44,765 nucleotides of DNA from the NCBI GenBank assembly GCA_020248905.1, contig JADCGR010000047.1:1-44765 (forward strand). The letters run 5' to 3'. The translations under genes and the position numbers were made by a program. Numbering within the stretch: position 1 is the first letter of the stretch; every line of letters begins with the position of its first letter. The notes beneath the pieces were generated by a model. It searched no databases, was not told the origin of the DNA, and saw only the letters and a program-made list of their open reading frames with translations. Origin of the DNA: Curvibacter sp. (GTDB lineage: Bacteria; Pseudomonadota; Gammaproteobacteria; Burkholderiales; Burkholderiaceae_C). Below, piece after piece: positions 9,020-17,403 of the stretch.

Positions 9020-9616
9020 ATGAAGCTGCAGCGCGAAAACGCCCGGATGGTGGGTAAGCTGGCCATCGTGGTGGCCGGTATGTTCTGCTTTGGCTACGCG
9101 CTGGTGCCCATCTACAAGCAGCTTTGCGAGGCGCTGGGCATTAACGTGCTTGCTGTGGGCGAGCAGGAGCGCAAGGGTGGCCGCGGTGCGACCAATACGC
9201 AGGTCGACACCAGCCGAACAATCACCGTCGAATTCGATGCCAACGTGCGCGGACCATGGCGCTTTAAGCCCGCCCGGACTTCGCTGCAGGTGCACCCGGG
9301 CGAGCTCGCGACCGTGATGTACGAGTTCGAAAATGTACAGGACCGTCGCATGGCGGCTCAGGCTATTCCCAGCTATGCCCCACGTCAGGCGGCCGCTCAC
9401 TTCAACAAGCTTGAATGCTTCTGCTTCAATGAGTACACACTCTCGCCCGGCGAGAAGAAGCAGTGGCCCGTGGTCTTTGTGGTCGACCCCAAACTCTCCA
9501 GGGACGTGACCACAATCACCTTGTCCTACACCTTCTTCGAAGTCGGTAGCAAGACGCCGGCGGCGCCCGGATCCACGGCTGTGCGAGGTCCGCTTGCACA
9601 GGAGGGTGGCGCATGA
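9020..9616 (+). CDS. ctaG: Cytochrome c oxidase copper chaperone Cox11/CtaG
   Basis: 198 residues: one N-terminal membrane anchor (about 12-30, with a conserved cysteine at C36) and a periplasmic immunoglobulin-like domain with the copper-binding ECFCF motif (C133, C135). The family inserts CuB into subunit I. The segment IPSYAPRQAAAHFNKLECFCF is typical. Its stop codon overlaps the start of the following DUF2970 gene by 4 bp (ATGA), so the two are translationally coupled. Confidence 0.95.
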   Translation: MKLQRENARMVGKLAIVVAGMFCFGYALVPIYKQLCEALGINVLAVGEQERKGGRGATNTQVDTSRTITVEFDANVRGPWRFKPARTSLQVHPGELATVMYEFENVQDRRMAAQAIPSYAPRQAAAHFNKLECFCFNEYTLSPGEKKQWPVVFVVDPKLSRDVTTITLSYTFFEVGSKTPAAPGSTAVRGPLAQEGGA

Positions 9617-9819
9617 CTGCGCCGGTCTCACGCAAGGGCTCCCTTTGGGCCACCGTCAAGGCCGTAGCCTGGTCCTTCCTGGGCGTACGCCGCAGCAGTG
9701 GCTTGCAGGAAGACATCGGACGGCTCAGCCCCTACCACGTCATCGGCGTGGGCGTGGCGGGGGGCGTCCTGTTTGTGTTGTTTTTGATCGGATTGGTGAA
9801 CTGGGCTGTGGCCGCATGA
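9613..9819 (+). CDS. DUF2970 small membrane protein
   Basis: 68 residues. A basic N-terminus with KAVAWSFLGVRRSSGLQEDIGRL (read in two parts) is the DUF2970 signature, followed by one C-terminal hydrophobic helix. It is coupled to ctaG by a 4-bp overlap and precedes coxC. The family is a regular member of betaproteobacterial cox operons with no known biochemistry; a role in oxidase assembly is inferred from position only. Confidence 0.85.
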   Translation: MTAPVSRKGSLWATVKAVAWSFLGVRRSSGLQEDIGRLSPYHVIGVGVAGGVLFVLFLIGLVNWAVAA

Positions 9820-9880
9820 GGCCGCGTCCCAGCCACCTGCAGAATTTGAGATAAGCAGAACTGGAAGGAATGGAGCAGAC

Positions 9881-10762
9881 ATGAGTTCGACTACCCACGG
9901 CGCCACCCCGTACTACTACGTGCCCGGACCGTCCCGTCACCCCGTGATGGCGGCGATCGGCCTGTTCTTCGTGATCCTGGGCGCTGGCCAGTGGGTCAAT
10001 GGTTCCAGCTGGGGCAAGTACTCCCTGTTGCTGGGCATGGTGTGGTGGCTGTTCGTCCTCTACCAGTGGTTCCGCGAGTCCATCGCCGAAAGCGAGGGCG
10101 GTCGGTACGGCCACAAGATAGACATCTCCTACCGCTGGAGCATGACCTGGTTCATCTTCTCCGAGGTAATGTTTTTCGGCGCCTTCTTCACCGCCCTGTG
10201 GTGGGCGCGCTCGCACTCCGTGCCCATGCTCGGCAGTCTGGACAATGCGCTGCTGTGGCCCGACTTCAAAGCCGTGTGGCCCAGTGTCGTTGCGGGAGCT
10301 ACAGCCTCGCCAGGCGGCTTCGTCGAGCCTTTCCAGACCATGGGCCCTTTCTGGTTGCCCACGATCAACACCGCGCTGCTGCTGTCCTCTGGCGCCACCC
10401 TGACTGTTGCCCACCACGCCCTGCGTGATGGCAATCGCAGCAAGACCGTGACCTACATGTGGGTGACGGTGCTTCTGGGCCTGACCTTCCTTTTCGTGCA
10501 GGGCTACGAGTACTACCACGCCTATACCGACCTGAACCTGAAGCTGAACTCCGGCATCTTCGGCTCGACCTTCTTCATGCTGACGGGCTTCCACGGCTTC
10601 CACGTGTTTGTCGGCATGCTGATGCTGCTCTTCATCACCCTGCGTCTGCAGAAGGGCCACTTCACGTCCGAGCGCCACTTCGGCTTCGAAGGCGCGGCTT
10701 GGTACTGGCACTTTGTGGACGTCGTGTGGCTGGGTCTGTACGTCCTCGTCTACTGGATGTAA
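9881..10762 (+). CDS. coxC: Cytochrome c oxidase subunit III
   Basis: 293 residues with seven membrane helices. Diagnostic stretches are the YYYVPGPSRHPVMAAIGLF start, RWSMTWFIFSEVMFFGAFFTALWW with the conserved glutamate, FFMLTGFHGFHVFVGMLML, and the C-terminal GAAWYWHFVDVVWLGLYVLVYW. Subunit III stabilises the core against turnover damage and aids proton uptake. The ATG at 9881 follows an AAGGAATGGAG ribosome site. A strong terminator lies about 140 bp downstream. Confidence 0.97.
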   Translation: MSSTTHGATPYYYVPGPSRHPVMAAIGLFFVILGAGQWVNGSSWGKYSLLLGMVWWLFVLYQWFRESIAESEGGRYGHKIDISYRWSMTWFIFSEVMFFGAFFTALWWARSHSVPMLGSLDNALLWPDFKAVWPSVVAGATASPGGFVEPFQTMGPFWLPTINTALLLSSGATLTVAHHALRDGNRSKTVTYMWVTVLLGLTFLFVQGYEYYHAYTDLNLKLNSGIFGSTFFMLTGFHGFHVFVGMLMLLFITLRLQKGHFTSERHFGFEGAAWYWHFVDVVWLGLYVLVYWM

Positions 10763-10900
10763 CCGGGCTACTGCGCCGGCGCATTGCGTCGTTGGGCGGT
10801 GCTCGGAATCCTCACGTATGCCAAGGTATGTTCCGGTTCCTGCGCTCCGTCCGCCTAGCACTACATCCCGCTCACTACGCCCACACAGCGTGGCAACAAG
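10763..10900. other. Intergenic segment resembling a dispersed repeat
   Basis: 138 bp between coxC and its terminator. It holds the perfect 12-bp palindrome TGCGCCGGCGCA at 10772-10783 and an imperfect hairpin from CGGAA (10804) to TTCCG (10835). No open reading frame of note. From memory it resembles intergenic repeats of Comamonadaceae, which I cannot confirm here. Confidence 0.35.
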
Positions 10901-10934
10901 AACAAAAGCCGCATCGCGCGGCTTTTGTTTTTTC
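10901..10934 (+). terminator. Rho-independent terminator after coxC
   Basis: A perfect 12-bp stem (AACAAAAGCCGC / GCGGCTTTTGTT) with the 5-nt loop ATCGC is followed by a T-run. It should end transcription from coxC. The A-rich left arm also makes it usable for the convergent DUF2909 gene. Confidence 0.9.
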
Positions 10935-10948
10935 AAGGTGTGTCGTGT

Positions 10949-11170
10949 TTACTGGCCCGGCCTGATGCCGGTGGGCTGGATGTAGCCCAGCTTCCAGGCG
11001 ATGAGAATGCAAAGGAAGACGAGGATGGACAAGCCCACGCGCAATGCCAGTGCGCGCACCATATTGCTGGTCTTGGGCTTGCCGTCACGGCCGTCGCGCA
11101 TCATGAAGAACAGGGCTGAGCCCAGGCTGGCAATGATGGCCAGAAAGGCCAAGGCGACGAGGTATTTCAT
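10949..11170 (-). CDS. DUF2909 / twin-transmembrane protein
   Basis: 73 residues with two hydrophobic helices (about 3-24 and 43-62) around a short basic loop (RDGRDGKPKTSNMVRALALRVG, read in two parts). This is the DUF2909 'twin transmembrane protein' pattern found beside SURF1 in Burkholderiales. It is transcribed against the oxidase operon: its ATG at 11170 is 15 bp from the SURF1 start, and it runs toward the coxC terminator. The function is unknown. Confidence 0.82.
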   Translation of the reverse strand: MKYLVALAFLAIIASLGSALFFMMRDGRDGKPKTSNMVRALALRVGLSILVFLCILIAWKLGYIQPTGIRPGQ

Positions 11171-11185
11171 GACCGGAATTATCGC

Positions 11186-11905
11186 GTGAGTGCGAATCAA
11201 CGTTTCTTGCTGGTGACCCTGGCCACGGTGTTGGGCGTCACCGTCACGGCCGCGCTTGGGCGCTGGCAGCTCGGGCGTGCTGCCGAAAAGCAGACCCTGC
11301 AGGCAGCCATCGAGTCGCGCGCCCGCGAGCCCGTGCTTGACGCCCGCAATGCGTCGGAGCCACTGGCGCAGGCCGCGCAGCTGCACCGCCGCGTCCAGGC
11401 GCGGGGGCAATGGGTGTCGGGGCGCACCGTGTTCCTCGACAACCGGCAGATGAACGGACGGCCGGGTTTCTTCGTCGTCACGCCGCTTCAGCTTGAGCAG
11501 AGCGGGGGCGTCATCCTGGTGCAACGTGGCTGGGTGCCTCGCAACTTCGAGGACCGGGCCCGGGTGCCAGCCATTGAAACGCCCTCCGGGCCGGTCGTGG
11601 TCGAAGGGCGTCTGGCACTGCCACCTGCGAGGCTATACGAAATGGGCGCGGCTGACGCGGGCGCGATCCGGCAAAATCTCGATCTGGTCCGTTTCCGGGA
11701 AGAGACCGGCCTGCCGCTGGCGGGTCTGTCGATCCAGCAGACCGGCGCTGCCCTCGATGGACTGTCCCGCGACTGGCCGCAGATCAATGCGGGCGTCGAC
11801 AAGCACTACGGCTACGCGTTTCAGTGGTTCGGGCTGTGTGCCCTGATAGCAATTCTTTATGTCTGGTTCCAAGTTGTCCGAAGACTCCAAGCCCGCAGGT
11901 CCTGA
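11186..11905 (+). CDS. SURF1-family oxidase biogenesis protein
   Basis: 239 residues with a membrane helix at each end and a periplasmic domain between, the SURF1/Shy1 layout. Visible signatures are LGRWQLGRAAEK near the first helix, VFLDNRQMNGRPGFFVVTPLQL, VLVQRGWVPRNF-like ILVQRGWVPRNF, and the HYGYAFQWFGLCALIAILYVWF C-terminal helix (read in two parts). SURF1 helps heme a insertion into CoxA. The start is a GTG at 11186. Its 3' end overlaps the next gene by 47 bp if that gene uses its first ATG. Confidence 0.93.
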   Translation: MSANQRFLLVTLATVLGVTVTAALGRWQLGRAAEKQTLQAAIESRAREPVLDARNASEPLAQAAQLHRRVQARGQWVSGRTVFLDNRQMNGRPGFFVVTPLQLEQSGGVILVQRGWVPRNFEDRARVPAIETPSGPVVVEGRLALPPARLYEMGAADAGAIRQNLDLVRFREETGLPLAGLSIQQTGAALDGLSRDWPQINAGVDKHYGYAFQWFGLCALIAILYVWFQVVRRLQARRS

Positions 11906-12581
11906 ACCGGTGCAAGACCATGTGCTGGGCCTCACGATTTACAGCCTGCCTGAGCCCGGGCCGGCCCAGGCCGAGGCGGAGCGCCGCACGCGCGCGGGCC
12001 GCTGGAAGATGATTGCGCTGCTGCTGGTCTGTGCGGCGCCGGTGATCGCCTCCTATTTGACCTATTACGTCATCCGGCCCGAGGGGCGCCGCAACTTTGG
12101 CGATCTCATCGATCCGCAACGTCCGCTGCCCGAGATGCTCGGGCTTGACCTGGAGGGGCGCACCCACCGCCTGCCCGAGCTCAAAGGCCAGTGGCTGCTT
12201 GTGAGCGTGGGTCGCGGCGCCTGCGGTGAATCGTGTCAGCAGCAGCTGTATTTCCAGCGCCAGCTACGCGAGCTGATGGGCAAGAACCGGGACCGCATGG
12301 AGCGTGTGTGGCTGCTGCAGGACCTCGACCCCGTGGCCCCCGCCCTGCAACCGTTACTGGAGGGGTTGACTGTGCTGCGCGTGCCGGCCGCCGAGCTCGC
12401 GAAATGGCTCCAGCCTGCCAGCGGCGAGTCGATGGAGAACCACCTCTACGTGGTAGATCCCATGGGCAACTGGATGATGCGTTTCCCGGCGGGCATGACG
12501 CTGGAGACCGCCGCCCGCGCCAAGCGGGATCTGGAGCGCCTCATGCGGGCTTCGGCCTCATGGGACCAGGCGGGGCGCTGA
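11859..12581 (+). CDS. Membrane-anchored SCO-like thioredoxin-fold protein
   Basis: Up to 240 residues: a cytoplasmic N-terminus, one membrane helix (about 50-72), then a periplasmic domain of thioredoxin/SCO type. It has GRGACGESCQQQLYF with a CxxxC pair (C122, C126) at the place of the SCO CxxxC copper site, and a later histidine (H195, ENHLYVVDP) near where SCO proteins have their third ligand. The SCO proline after the second Cys is missing. The ATG at 11859 overlaps SURF1 by 47 bp; a GTG at 11910 would avoid this. Position between SURF1 and ctaA suggests a copper or thiol role in oxidase assembly, but this is inference. Confidence 0.75.
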   Translation: MSGSKLSEDSKPAGPEPVQDHVLGLTIYSLPEPGPAQAEAERRTRAGRWKMIALLLVCAAPVIASYLTYYVIRPEGRRNFGDLIDPQRPLPEMLGLDLEGRTHRLPELKGQWLLVSVGRGACGESCQQQLYFQRQLRELMGKNRDRMERVWLLQDLDPVAPALQPLLEGLTVLRVPAAELAKWLQPASGESMENHLYVVDPMGNWMMRFPAGMTLETAARAKRDLERLMRASASWDQAGR

Positions 12582-12584
12582 TCC

Positions 12585-13754
12585 ATGGACGTTCCCGCCC
12601 TTTATGACCTGTCGCCGGCGCTGAGACTGATGGCCATGGGCCTGGTGCTCGCGGCCGGCCCTCTGGCATGGGCCTGGCTGCGTAACCGGCGGGCCGGCAC
12701 AGCCCGCCGCCTGCAATCGCTGACCGTGCTCACGCTCTTTCTCACGTTCGACCTCGTGCTCTTCGGGGCCTTCACCCGACTCACTGATTCCGGCCTGGGC
12801 TGCCCCGACTGGCCCGGCTGCTACGGCAAGGCCAGCCCCGTGGGCGCACGGGCCGAGATCAGCGCAGCCCAAGAGGCCATGCCCACCGGCCCCGTCACGC
12901 ACGGCAAGGCCTGGATCGAGATGATCCACCGCTACCTCGCCACCGGGGTCGGCGTGCTCATCCTCGTGCTCGCGCTGACAACCTGGATCGAGCACGCACG
13001 CCAGCGCCGCCAGGGCGGTGGCGCACATGTGCTCAGCCCCTGGTGGGCCACCCTGACCTTGGTCTGGGTTTGCGTGCAGGGCGCATTCGGTGCGCTCACG
13101 GTCACCATGAAGTTGTTTCCCGCCATCGTGACGCTGCACTTGATGGGCGGTCTGTTCCTGCTCGCCCTGCTGACGCTGCAGGCCGTGCGCTATTCGCAGC
13201 TCCATGACGCCACCGCCAGCCGGGAACTGCCGAGCCGGCTGCGCAGCCTCGCCGGCTGGGCTGCGGCCCTGCTGGCCTTGCAGATCGCGCTGGGCGGCTG
13301 GGTTAGCACCAATTACGCCGTGCTGGCCTGTACCGAGTTCCCGATGTGCCAGGGAAGCTGGTGGCCCGAGATGAACTTCCGCCAGGGTTTCGAACTCTGG
13401 CGGGCGCTGGGGCTCACGTCCGGTGGCGAGCACATCACTTTTGCGGCGCTGACAGCCATTCATTACGTGCATCGGCTGGGCGCCTATGTCGTCATGGGTC
13501 TACTGGCCGTGCTGGCCTGGCGGCTGCACCGCCAGCCGGCCTGGCGCAGCGCGGCCCGCTGGATCGCGGGGGTGCTGCTGCTGCAGTTCCTGAGCGGTCT
13601 GAGCAATGTGGTGCTCGGCTGGCCTCTGCTTGCCGCCGTGCTGCACACGGGCGGCGCCGCCGCGCTTGTGGTGCTGCTGACCTGGGTGTTCGCATCGGCA
13701 GCCCGCGTACCTGTGGGCCAGCGCGTCACCCCTGTTTCGAGTCCTGCCGTATGA
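12585..13754 (+). CDS. ctaA: Heme A synthase (Cox15/CtaA)
   Basis: 389 residues with about eight membrane helices. It oxidises heme O to heme A for the oxidase. Family motifs are [45 protein letters not shown] after [25 protein letters not shown] (read in two parts) and [10 protein letters not shown]. The conserved heme histidines are in these segments. The start lies 3 bp after the preceding stop, and the stop overlaps the ctaB start by 4 bp (ATGA). Confidence 0.95.
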   Translation: MDVPALYDLSPALRLMAMGLVLAAGPLAWAWLRNRRAGTARRLQSLTVLTLFLTFDLVLFGAFTRLTDSGLGCPDWPGCYGKASPVGARAEISAAQEAMPTGPVTHGKAWIEMIHRYLATGVGVLILVLALTTWIEHARQRRQGGGAHVLSPWWATLTLVWVCVQGAFGALTVTMKLFPAIVTLHLMGGLFLLALLTLQAVRYSQLHDATASRELPSRLRSLAGWAAALLALQIALGGWVSTNYAVLACTEFPMCQGSWWPEMNFRQGFELWRALGLTSGGEHITFAALTAIHYVHRLGAYVVMGLLAVLAWRLHRQPAWRSAARWIAGVLLLQFLSGLSNVVLGWPLLAAVLHTGGAAALVVLLTWVFASAARVPVGQRVTPVSSPAV

Positions 13755-14641
13755 GTGCCATCGCTCCTACCACTTCCGTGTTCAGCCAGTTCTATGCGCT
13801 GACCAAACCCCGTGTGGTGCAGCTCATCGTTTTTTGCGCGCTGATCGGCATGGTGCTTGCCGTGCCAGGCCTGCCGCGTTGGTCCGAGTTGCGGCTCATG
13901 CTCATCGCCTGTCTGGGCATCTGGCTGGTGGCCGGTGCGGCGGCGGCCTTCAACTGCATCGTCGAAAAAGGCATTGACGCCAAGATGAAGCGCACCGCCT
14001 GGCGTCCAACCGCCAAGGGCGAGCTCAGCGACGTGCAGACGCTTCTGTTCTCGGCGGTGCTGTGCGCGGCGGGCTCAGGACTGCTCTACGTCTGGATCAA
14101 CCCGCTGACCATGTGGCTGACGTTCGCGACCTTTGTCGGTTACGCGGTGATCTACACCGTCATCCTCAAGCCGCTGACACCGCAGAACATCGTGATCGGC
14201 GGCGCCTCGGGCGCCATGCCACCGGTGCTGGGCTGGGCCGCGATGACCAACCACGTGGGCCCCGAGGCGCTGATCCTCTTCCTCATCATCTTCCTCTGGA
14301 CACCACCGCACTTCTGGGCCCTGGCCTTGTACCGCGTGGAGGACTACCGCAAGTCCGGCTTGCCCATGCTGCCCGTGACGCACGGCAACGCGTTCACTCG
14401 CCTGCAGATCCTGCTCTACACCCTGGTGCTGTTCGCGGCCTGCCTCATGCCCTTTGTCTACGGTATGAGCTCCTGGATCTATCTTGCGGCGGCCGTGCTC
14501 CTCAATGCCGGCTTCTTCCTCTATGCGCTCCAGCTCTGGCGCCACTATTCGGACGAACTCGCGCGCAGGACGTTCCGTTTCTCGCTGATTCATCTGAGCG
14601 CTCTGTTCGCCGCCCTGCTACTCGACCATTACCTTCTTTGA
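13751..14641 (+). CDS. ctaB: Protoheme IX farnesyltransferase (heme O synthase)
   Basis: 296 residues of the UbiA prenyltransferase superfamily with about nine helices. The first Asp-rich motif is [19 protein letters not shown], and [29 protein letters not shown] (read in two parts) is the CtaB signature. It adds a farnesyl group to heme B to make heme O, the substrate of CtaA. The ATG at 13751 overlaps the ctaA stop, so the two are coupled. Confidence 0.96.
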   Translation: MSAIAPTTSVFSQFYALTKPRVVQLIVFCALIGMVLAVPGLPRWSELRLMLIACLGIWLVAGAAAAFNCIVEKGIDAKMKRTAWRPTAKGELSDVQTLLFSAVLCAAGSGLLYVWINPLTMWLTFATFVGYAVIYTVILKPLTPQNIVIGGASGAMPPVLGWAAMTNHVGPEALILFLIIFLWTPPHFWALALYRVEDYRKSGLPMLPVTHGNAFTRLQILLYTLVLFAACLMPFVYGMSSWIYLAAAVLLNAGFFLYALQLWRHYSDELARRTFRFSLIHLSALFAALLLDHYLL

Positions 14642-14647
14642 GGCCCC

Positions 14648-15259
14648 ATGCAAGCTGCCGCCATGTTCCGATCCATCGCCGCTGGCCTACTGACGGTCGT
14701 AGCCCTGCTGCTAGGCGCCTGCTCTGAGAGCGCCAAGCCGTCTTTCAGTTCCATTGATGTCACGGGCGCAGACTACGCCAGGGACTTCGCCCTCACCGAT
14801 CACAATGGGCAGGCCCGCACGCTCAAGGACTTCCAGGGCAAGGTCGTCGTGATCTTCTTTGGCTTTACCCAGTGCCCCGACGTCTGCCCGACCTCGCTCA
14901 ACGAGCTGGTGGAGGTGCGCAAGCTGCTGGGCCCGGATGGCGACAAGCTGCAGGGTCTGTTCATCACCGTTGATCCTGAGCGTGATACACCGGAGATCAT
15001 GAGGGCCTATATGGCCAGCTTCGATCCGGGATTCCTCGCGCTCTACGCCGCAGACGCAGGCAAACTGGCGGCGCTGGCCAAAGACTACAAGGTTTATTAC
15101 AAGAAGGTCGAGGGCAAGACGCCCACGAGCTATACCATGGACCACTCGGCGGGGATGTACGTCTACGACACGCAGGGCCGGCTGCGACTCTATTCGCGCT
15201 ACGGTACCGGCGCCGCGGCGCTCGCGGCTGACATCCAGTTGCTGCTCAAGGGGCAGTGA
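14648..15259 (+). CDS. SCO1/SenC copper chaperone, lipoprotein
   Basis: 203 residues. A lipoprotein signal ends in the lipobox LLGAC with the lipidated cysteine at C25. The SCO domain has the copper ligands in CPDVCP (C76, C80) and H166 in YTMDHSAGMYV. It delivers copper to the CuA site of CoxB and may act as its thiol reductase. It is the last gene of the oxidase operon, 6 bp after ctaB, and is followed by a terminator. An in-frame ATG at 14663 is an alternative start. Confidence 0.94.
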   Translation: MQAAAMFRSIAAGLLTVVALLLGACSESAKPSFSSIDVTGADYARDFALTDHNGQARTLKDFQGKVVVIFFGFTQCPDVCPTSLNELVEVRKLLGPDGDKLQGLFITVDPERDTPEIMRAYMASFDPGFLALYAADAGKLAALAKDYKVYYKKVEGKTPTSYTMDHSAGMYVYDTQGRLRLYSRYGTGAAALAADIQLLLKGQ

Positions 15260-15275
15260 TCGGCCCTTGCGCGAC

Positions 15276-15299
15276 AAGGCCCGCAGAGCTGCGGGCCTT
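15276..15299. terminator. Bidirectional hairpin between sco and tctC
   Basis: A perfect 10-bp GC-rich stem (AAGGCCCGCA / TGCGGGCCTT) with a GAGC loop lies between two convergent genes. The T-run is short on both strands, so efficiency is uncertain. Confidence 0.75.
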
Positions 15300-15328
15300 C
15301 ATCATGCAGGTGCGATCGCCCCGGGGAG

Positions 15329-16309
15329 TCAATCCACTTTGATATTACGCTCGGCAATGATCTTGCCCAGCGCTGCCGTATCGGCCTTGATACGCAGTGC
15401 CAGCGCCTCGGAACTGCCACCCACCACCTGCCAGCCTTGCTGGTACAGCCGCTGACGCACCTCGGGGCTGCGGGTAATCTCGCTGAGCAGGGCGGAAAGT
15501 CTTGCCACCACCGGCGGCGGCAGCGTGGCCGGGCCCGCGACTGCGTTCCAGATTTCGAGCTGGAAGTCCTTCACGCCGGCTTCGGCCAGGCTAGGTACGC
15601 CGGGTACCAGCGCGCTTCGGCCCGTCGACGTGACGCCCAGCAGCCGCACCTTGCCCGCAGCAGCCTGTGCCTGGGCCAGGCCCGGGGGCAGCAAGGAGAG
15701 CTGGATGTCGCCGGCGATCATGGACGTGACCACCTGCGGATAACCGGGGTAGGGCACATGCACCGGCGCAATCCCGGTGCGGGCTTTGAGCAACTCCATG
15801 CCCAGATGCCCCACGGTCCCGACGCCGGGCGATCCGTAACTCAGCTTTTCGCCGCTCTGGCGTGCAATGGCCAGCGCCTCGGCCGGCGTGCTACCTGCAG
15901 CGTTGACTGGTACGGCCAGCACCAGCGGCGCAGTGCCCACCAGGCTGATGGGCGTCAGGTCCCTGGCGGGGTCATACGGCGTCCTCGGATTGAGCAGCTT
16001 GGCAATCGTGAGGTTGCCATTGATCATCACGCCCAGCGTGTGACCGTCCGTTGCTTTGGCCACCAGGTCGGCCGCGATGTTGCCACCCGCCCCCGGGCGG
16101 TTTTCCACCACCACGGACTGTCCCAGCGCCTTGCCCAGCGGCTCGGACAAGGTACGGGCTACCAGGTCGGGCGAGGTACCGGCCGGAAAACCGACCAGGA
16201 TGCGCACTGGCTTGCTGGGCCAGGGATCGGCCGCTTGGCTGCCAAGCGCACACGTCGAGAGGAGCAGCGCCAAAGCGGCGCGACGCAGGGGGAAAAGGAT
16301 CAAGCGCAT
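15329..16309 (-). CDS. Bug/TctC-family periplasmic binding protein
   Basis: 326 residues: a signal peptide (cleavage after GSQAA) and the tripartite tricarboxylate transporter receptor (Bug) domain. Typical motifs are WPSKPVRILVGFPAGTSPDLVAR, VVENRPGAGGNIAADLVAKA and FQLEIWNAVAGPATLPPPVV (the first read in two parts). The family captures carboxylates and other small anions. No tctA/tctB membrane genes adjoin it, as is usual for the many orphan Bug proteins of Burkholderiales, so the ligand is unknown. It lies downstream of rpoH but is separated from it by a terminator. Confidence 0.9.
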   Translation of the reverse strand: MRLILFPLRRAALALLLSTCALGSQAADPWPSKPVRILVGFPAGTSPDLVARTLSEPLGKALGQSVVVENRPGAGGNIAADLVAKATDGHTLGVMINGNLTIAKLLNPRTPYDPARDLTPISLVGTAPLVLAVPVNAAGSTPAEALAIARQSGEKLSYGSPGVGTVGHLGMELLKARTGIAPVHVPYPGYPQVVTSMIAGDIQLSLLPPGLAQAQAAAGKVRLLGVTSTGRSALVPGVPSLAEAGVKDFQLEIWNAVAGPATLPPPVVARLSALLSEITRSPEVRQRLYQQGWQVVGGSSEALALRIKADTAALGKIIAERNIKVD

Positions 16310-16327
16310 GCTTGCAACTCCCGAATT

Positions 16328-16362
16328 AAAAAGGCCCCAGACTCTGTGGGCAAGTCGGGGCC
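16328..16362 (-). terminator. Rho-independent terminator of rpoH
   Basis: On the minus strand GGCCCC-GACT pairs with AGTC-T-GGGGCC (one bulged T), followed by TTTTTAATT. It begins about 20 bp after the rpoH stop codon and separates rpoH from tctC. Confidence 0.85.
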
Positions 16363-16382
16363 GGTTGAGGTAGGTATCAAGG

Positions 16383-17324
16383 TCACGCGTATTCTGCCAG
16401 CGCCGCCTTCATCTTCTTCAAGGCCGCCGCTTCAATTTGGCGGATGCGTTCGGCGCTCACGCCATATTCAGCGGCCAGTTCGTGCAGCGTCATGCCCCCA
16501 GAGCTGTCATCGTTGACCTTGAGCCAGCGCTCCTCGACGATGCGGCGGCTGCGCGCATCGAGCGTGGACAGCGCTGACGTGATGCCATCGCTGGTCAGGC
16601 GATCGCGCTGGCGCGCCTCGATCATGGCCGTGGGCTCATGATTGGCATCGGCCAAGTAAGCGATCGGGCCGTAGCTGTCTTCGCCGTCTTCGGTGGGACC
16701 CGGGTCCAGCGCCACGTCACCGCCCGACAGGCGGGTCTCCATCTCGATGACCTCCTCACGCTTGACCTTGAGTTCGCGGGCCATCAGGTCAATCTCGTGC
16801 TCGCTCAGTGTTTCGCGGTGGGTCGCGGCGTCGGCAGCGGCTGCGTCGGCCTTGTAGCCCTGCTTCATGGAGCGCAGGTTGAAGAAGAGCTTGCGCTGGG
16901 CCTTGGTCGTGGCGACCTTGACCATGCGCCAGTTCTTCAGGATGTATTCGTGGATTTCGGCCTTGATCCAGTGCAGCGCGTAGCTCACCAGCCGCACGCC
17001 CTGGTCCGGGTCGAAGCGCTTGACGGCCTTCATCAGGCCCACATTGCCTTCTTGGATCAGGTCGCCGTGAGGCAGGCCGTAACCCAGATACTGGCGCGAG
17101 ACGGACACCACCAGGCGAAGGTGAGAGAGCACCAACTTACCGGCGGATTCAAGATCGCTGTGCTCACGGAACTTGCGCGCGTACTCCTGCTCCTCCTCGG
17201 GGGTGAGCATGGGCATGCGGTTGACAGCCGTGATATAGGCGTCCAGATTGCCCAGCGGGGGCACCAGCGCCCACGGGTTGGCAACGGTCAGGGCGGAACC
17301 GGAGGAAGCAGTCAGAGCAGTCAT
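16383..17324 (-). CDS. rpoH: Heat-shock sigma factor RpoH (sigma32)
   Basis: 313 residues. It has sigma region 2 (HGDLIQEGNVGLMKAVKRFDP, VRLVSYALHWIKAEIHEYIL), the RpoH box QRKLFFNLR at residues 143-151 that is unique to sigma32, and region 4 with a C-terminal HTH (LHELAAEYGVSAERIRQIEAAALKKM, read in two parts). It directs RNA polymerase to chaperone and protease promoters. An AAGGAG ribosome site precedes the ATG. A perfect CIRCE operator overlaps the promoter, so HrcA repression is expected. Confidence 0.97.
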   Translation of the reverse strand: MTALTASSGSALTVANPWALVPPLGNLDAYITAVNRMPMLTPEEEQEYARKFREHSDLESAGKLVLSHLRLVVSVSRQYLGYGLPHGDLIQEGNVGLMKAVKRFDPDQGVRLVSYALHWIKAEIHEYILKNWRMVKVATTKAQRKLFFNLRSMKQGYKADAAAADAATHRETLSEHEIDLMARELKVKREEVIEMETRLSGGDVALDPGPTEDGEDSYGPIAYLADANHEPTAMIEARQRDRLTSDGITSALSTLDARSRRIVEERWLKVNDDSSGGMTLHELAAEYGVSAERIRQIEAAALKKMKAALAEYA

Positions 17325-17354
17325 CCCAGAACTCCTTTCAGCACAAGAGCATGA

Positions 17355-17384
17355 ATATTAGCACTCTATGAGAGAGAGTGCTAA
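17355..17384 (-). promoter_or_regulatory. rpoH promoter overlapped by a CIRCE (HrcA) operator
   Basis: 17358-17384 is a perfect CIRCE element, TTAGCACTC-N9-GAGTGCTAA. On the minus strand its outer ends coincide with a plausible promoter: -35 TTAGCA (17384-17379), 18-bp spacer, -10 TAATAT (17360-17355). HrcA bound here would block RNA polymerase directly. The site lies 34 bp upstream of the rpoH ATG, between rpoH and the end of the PAP2 gene. Confidence 0.92.
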
Positions 17385-17403
17385 GCCAGAAAGTTCCGTG
17401 ATT

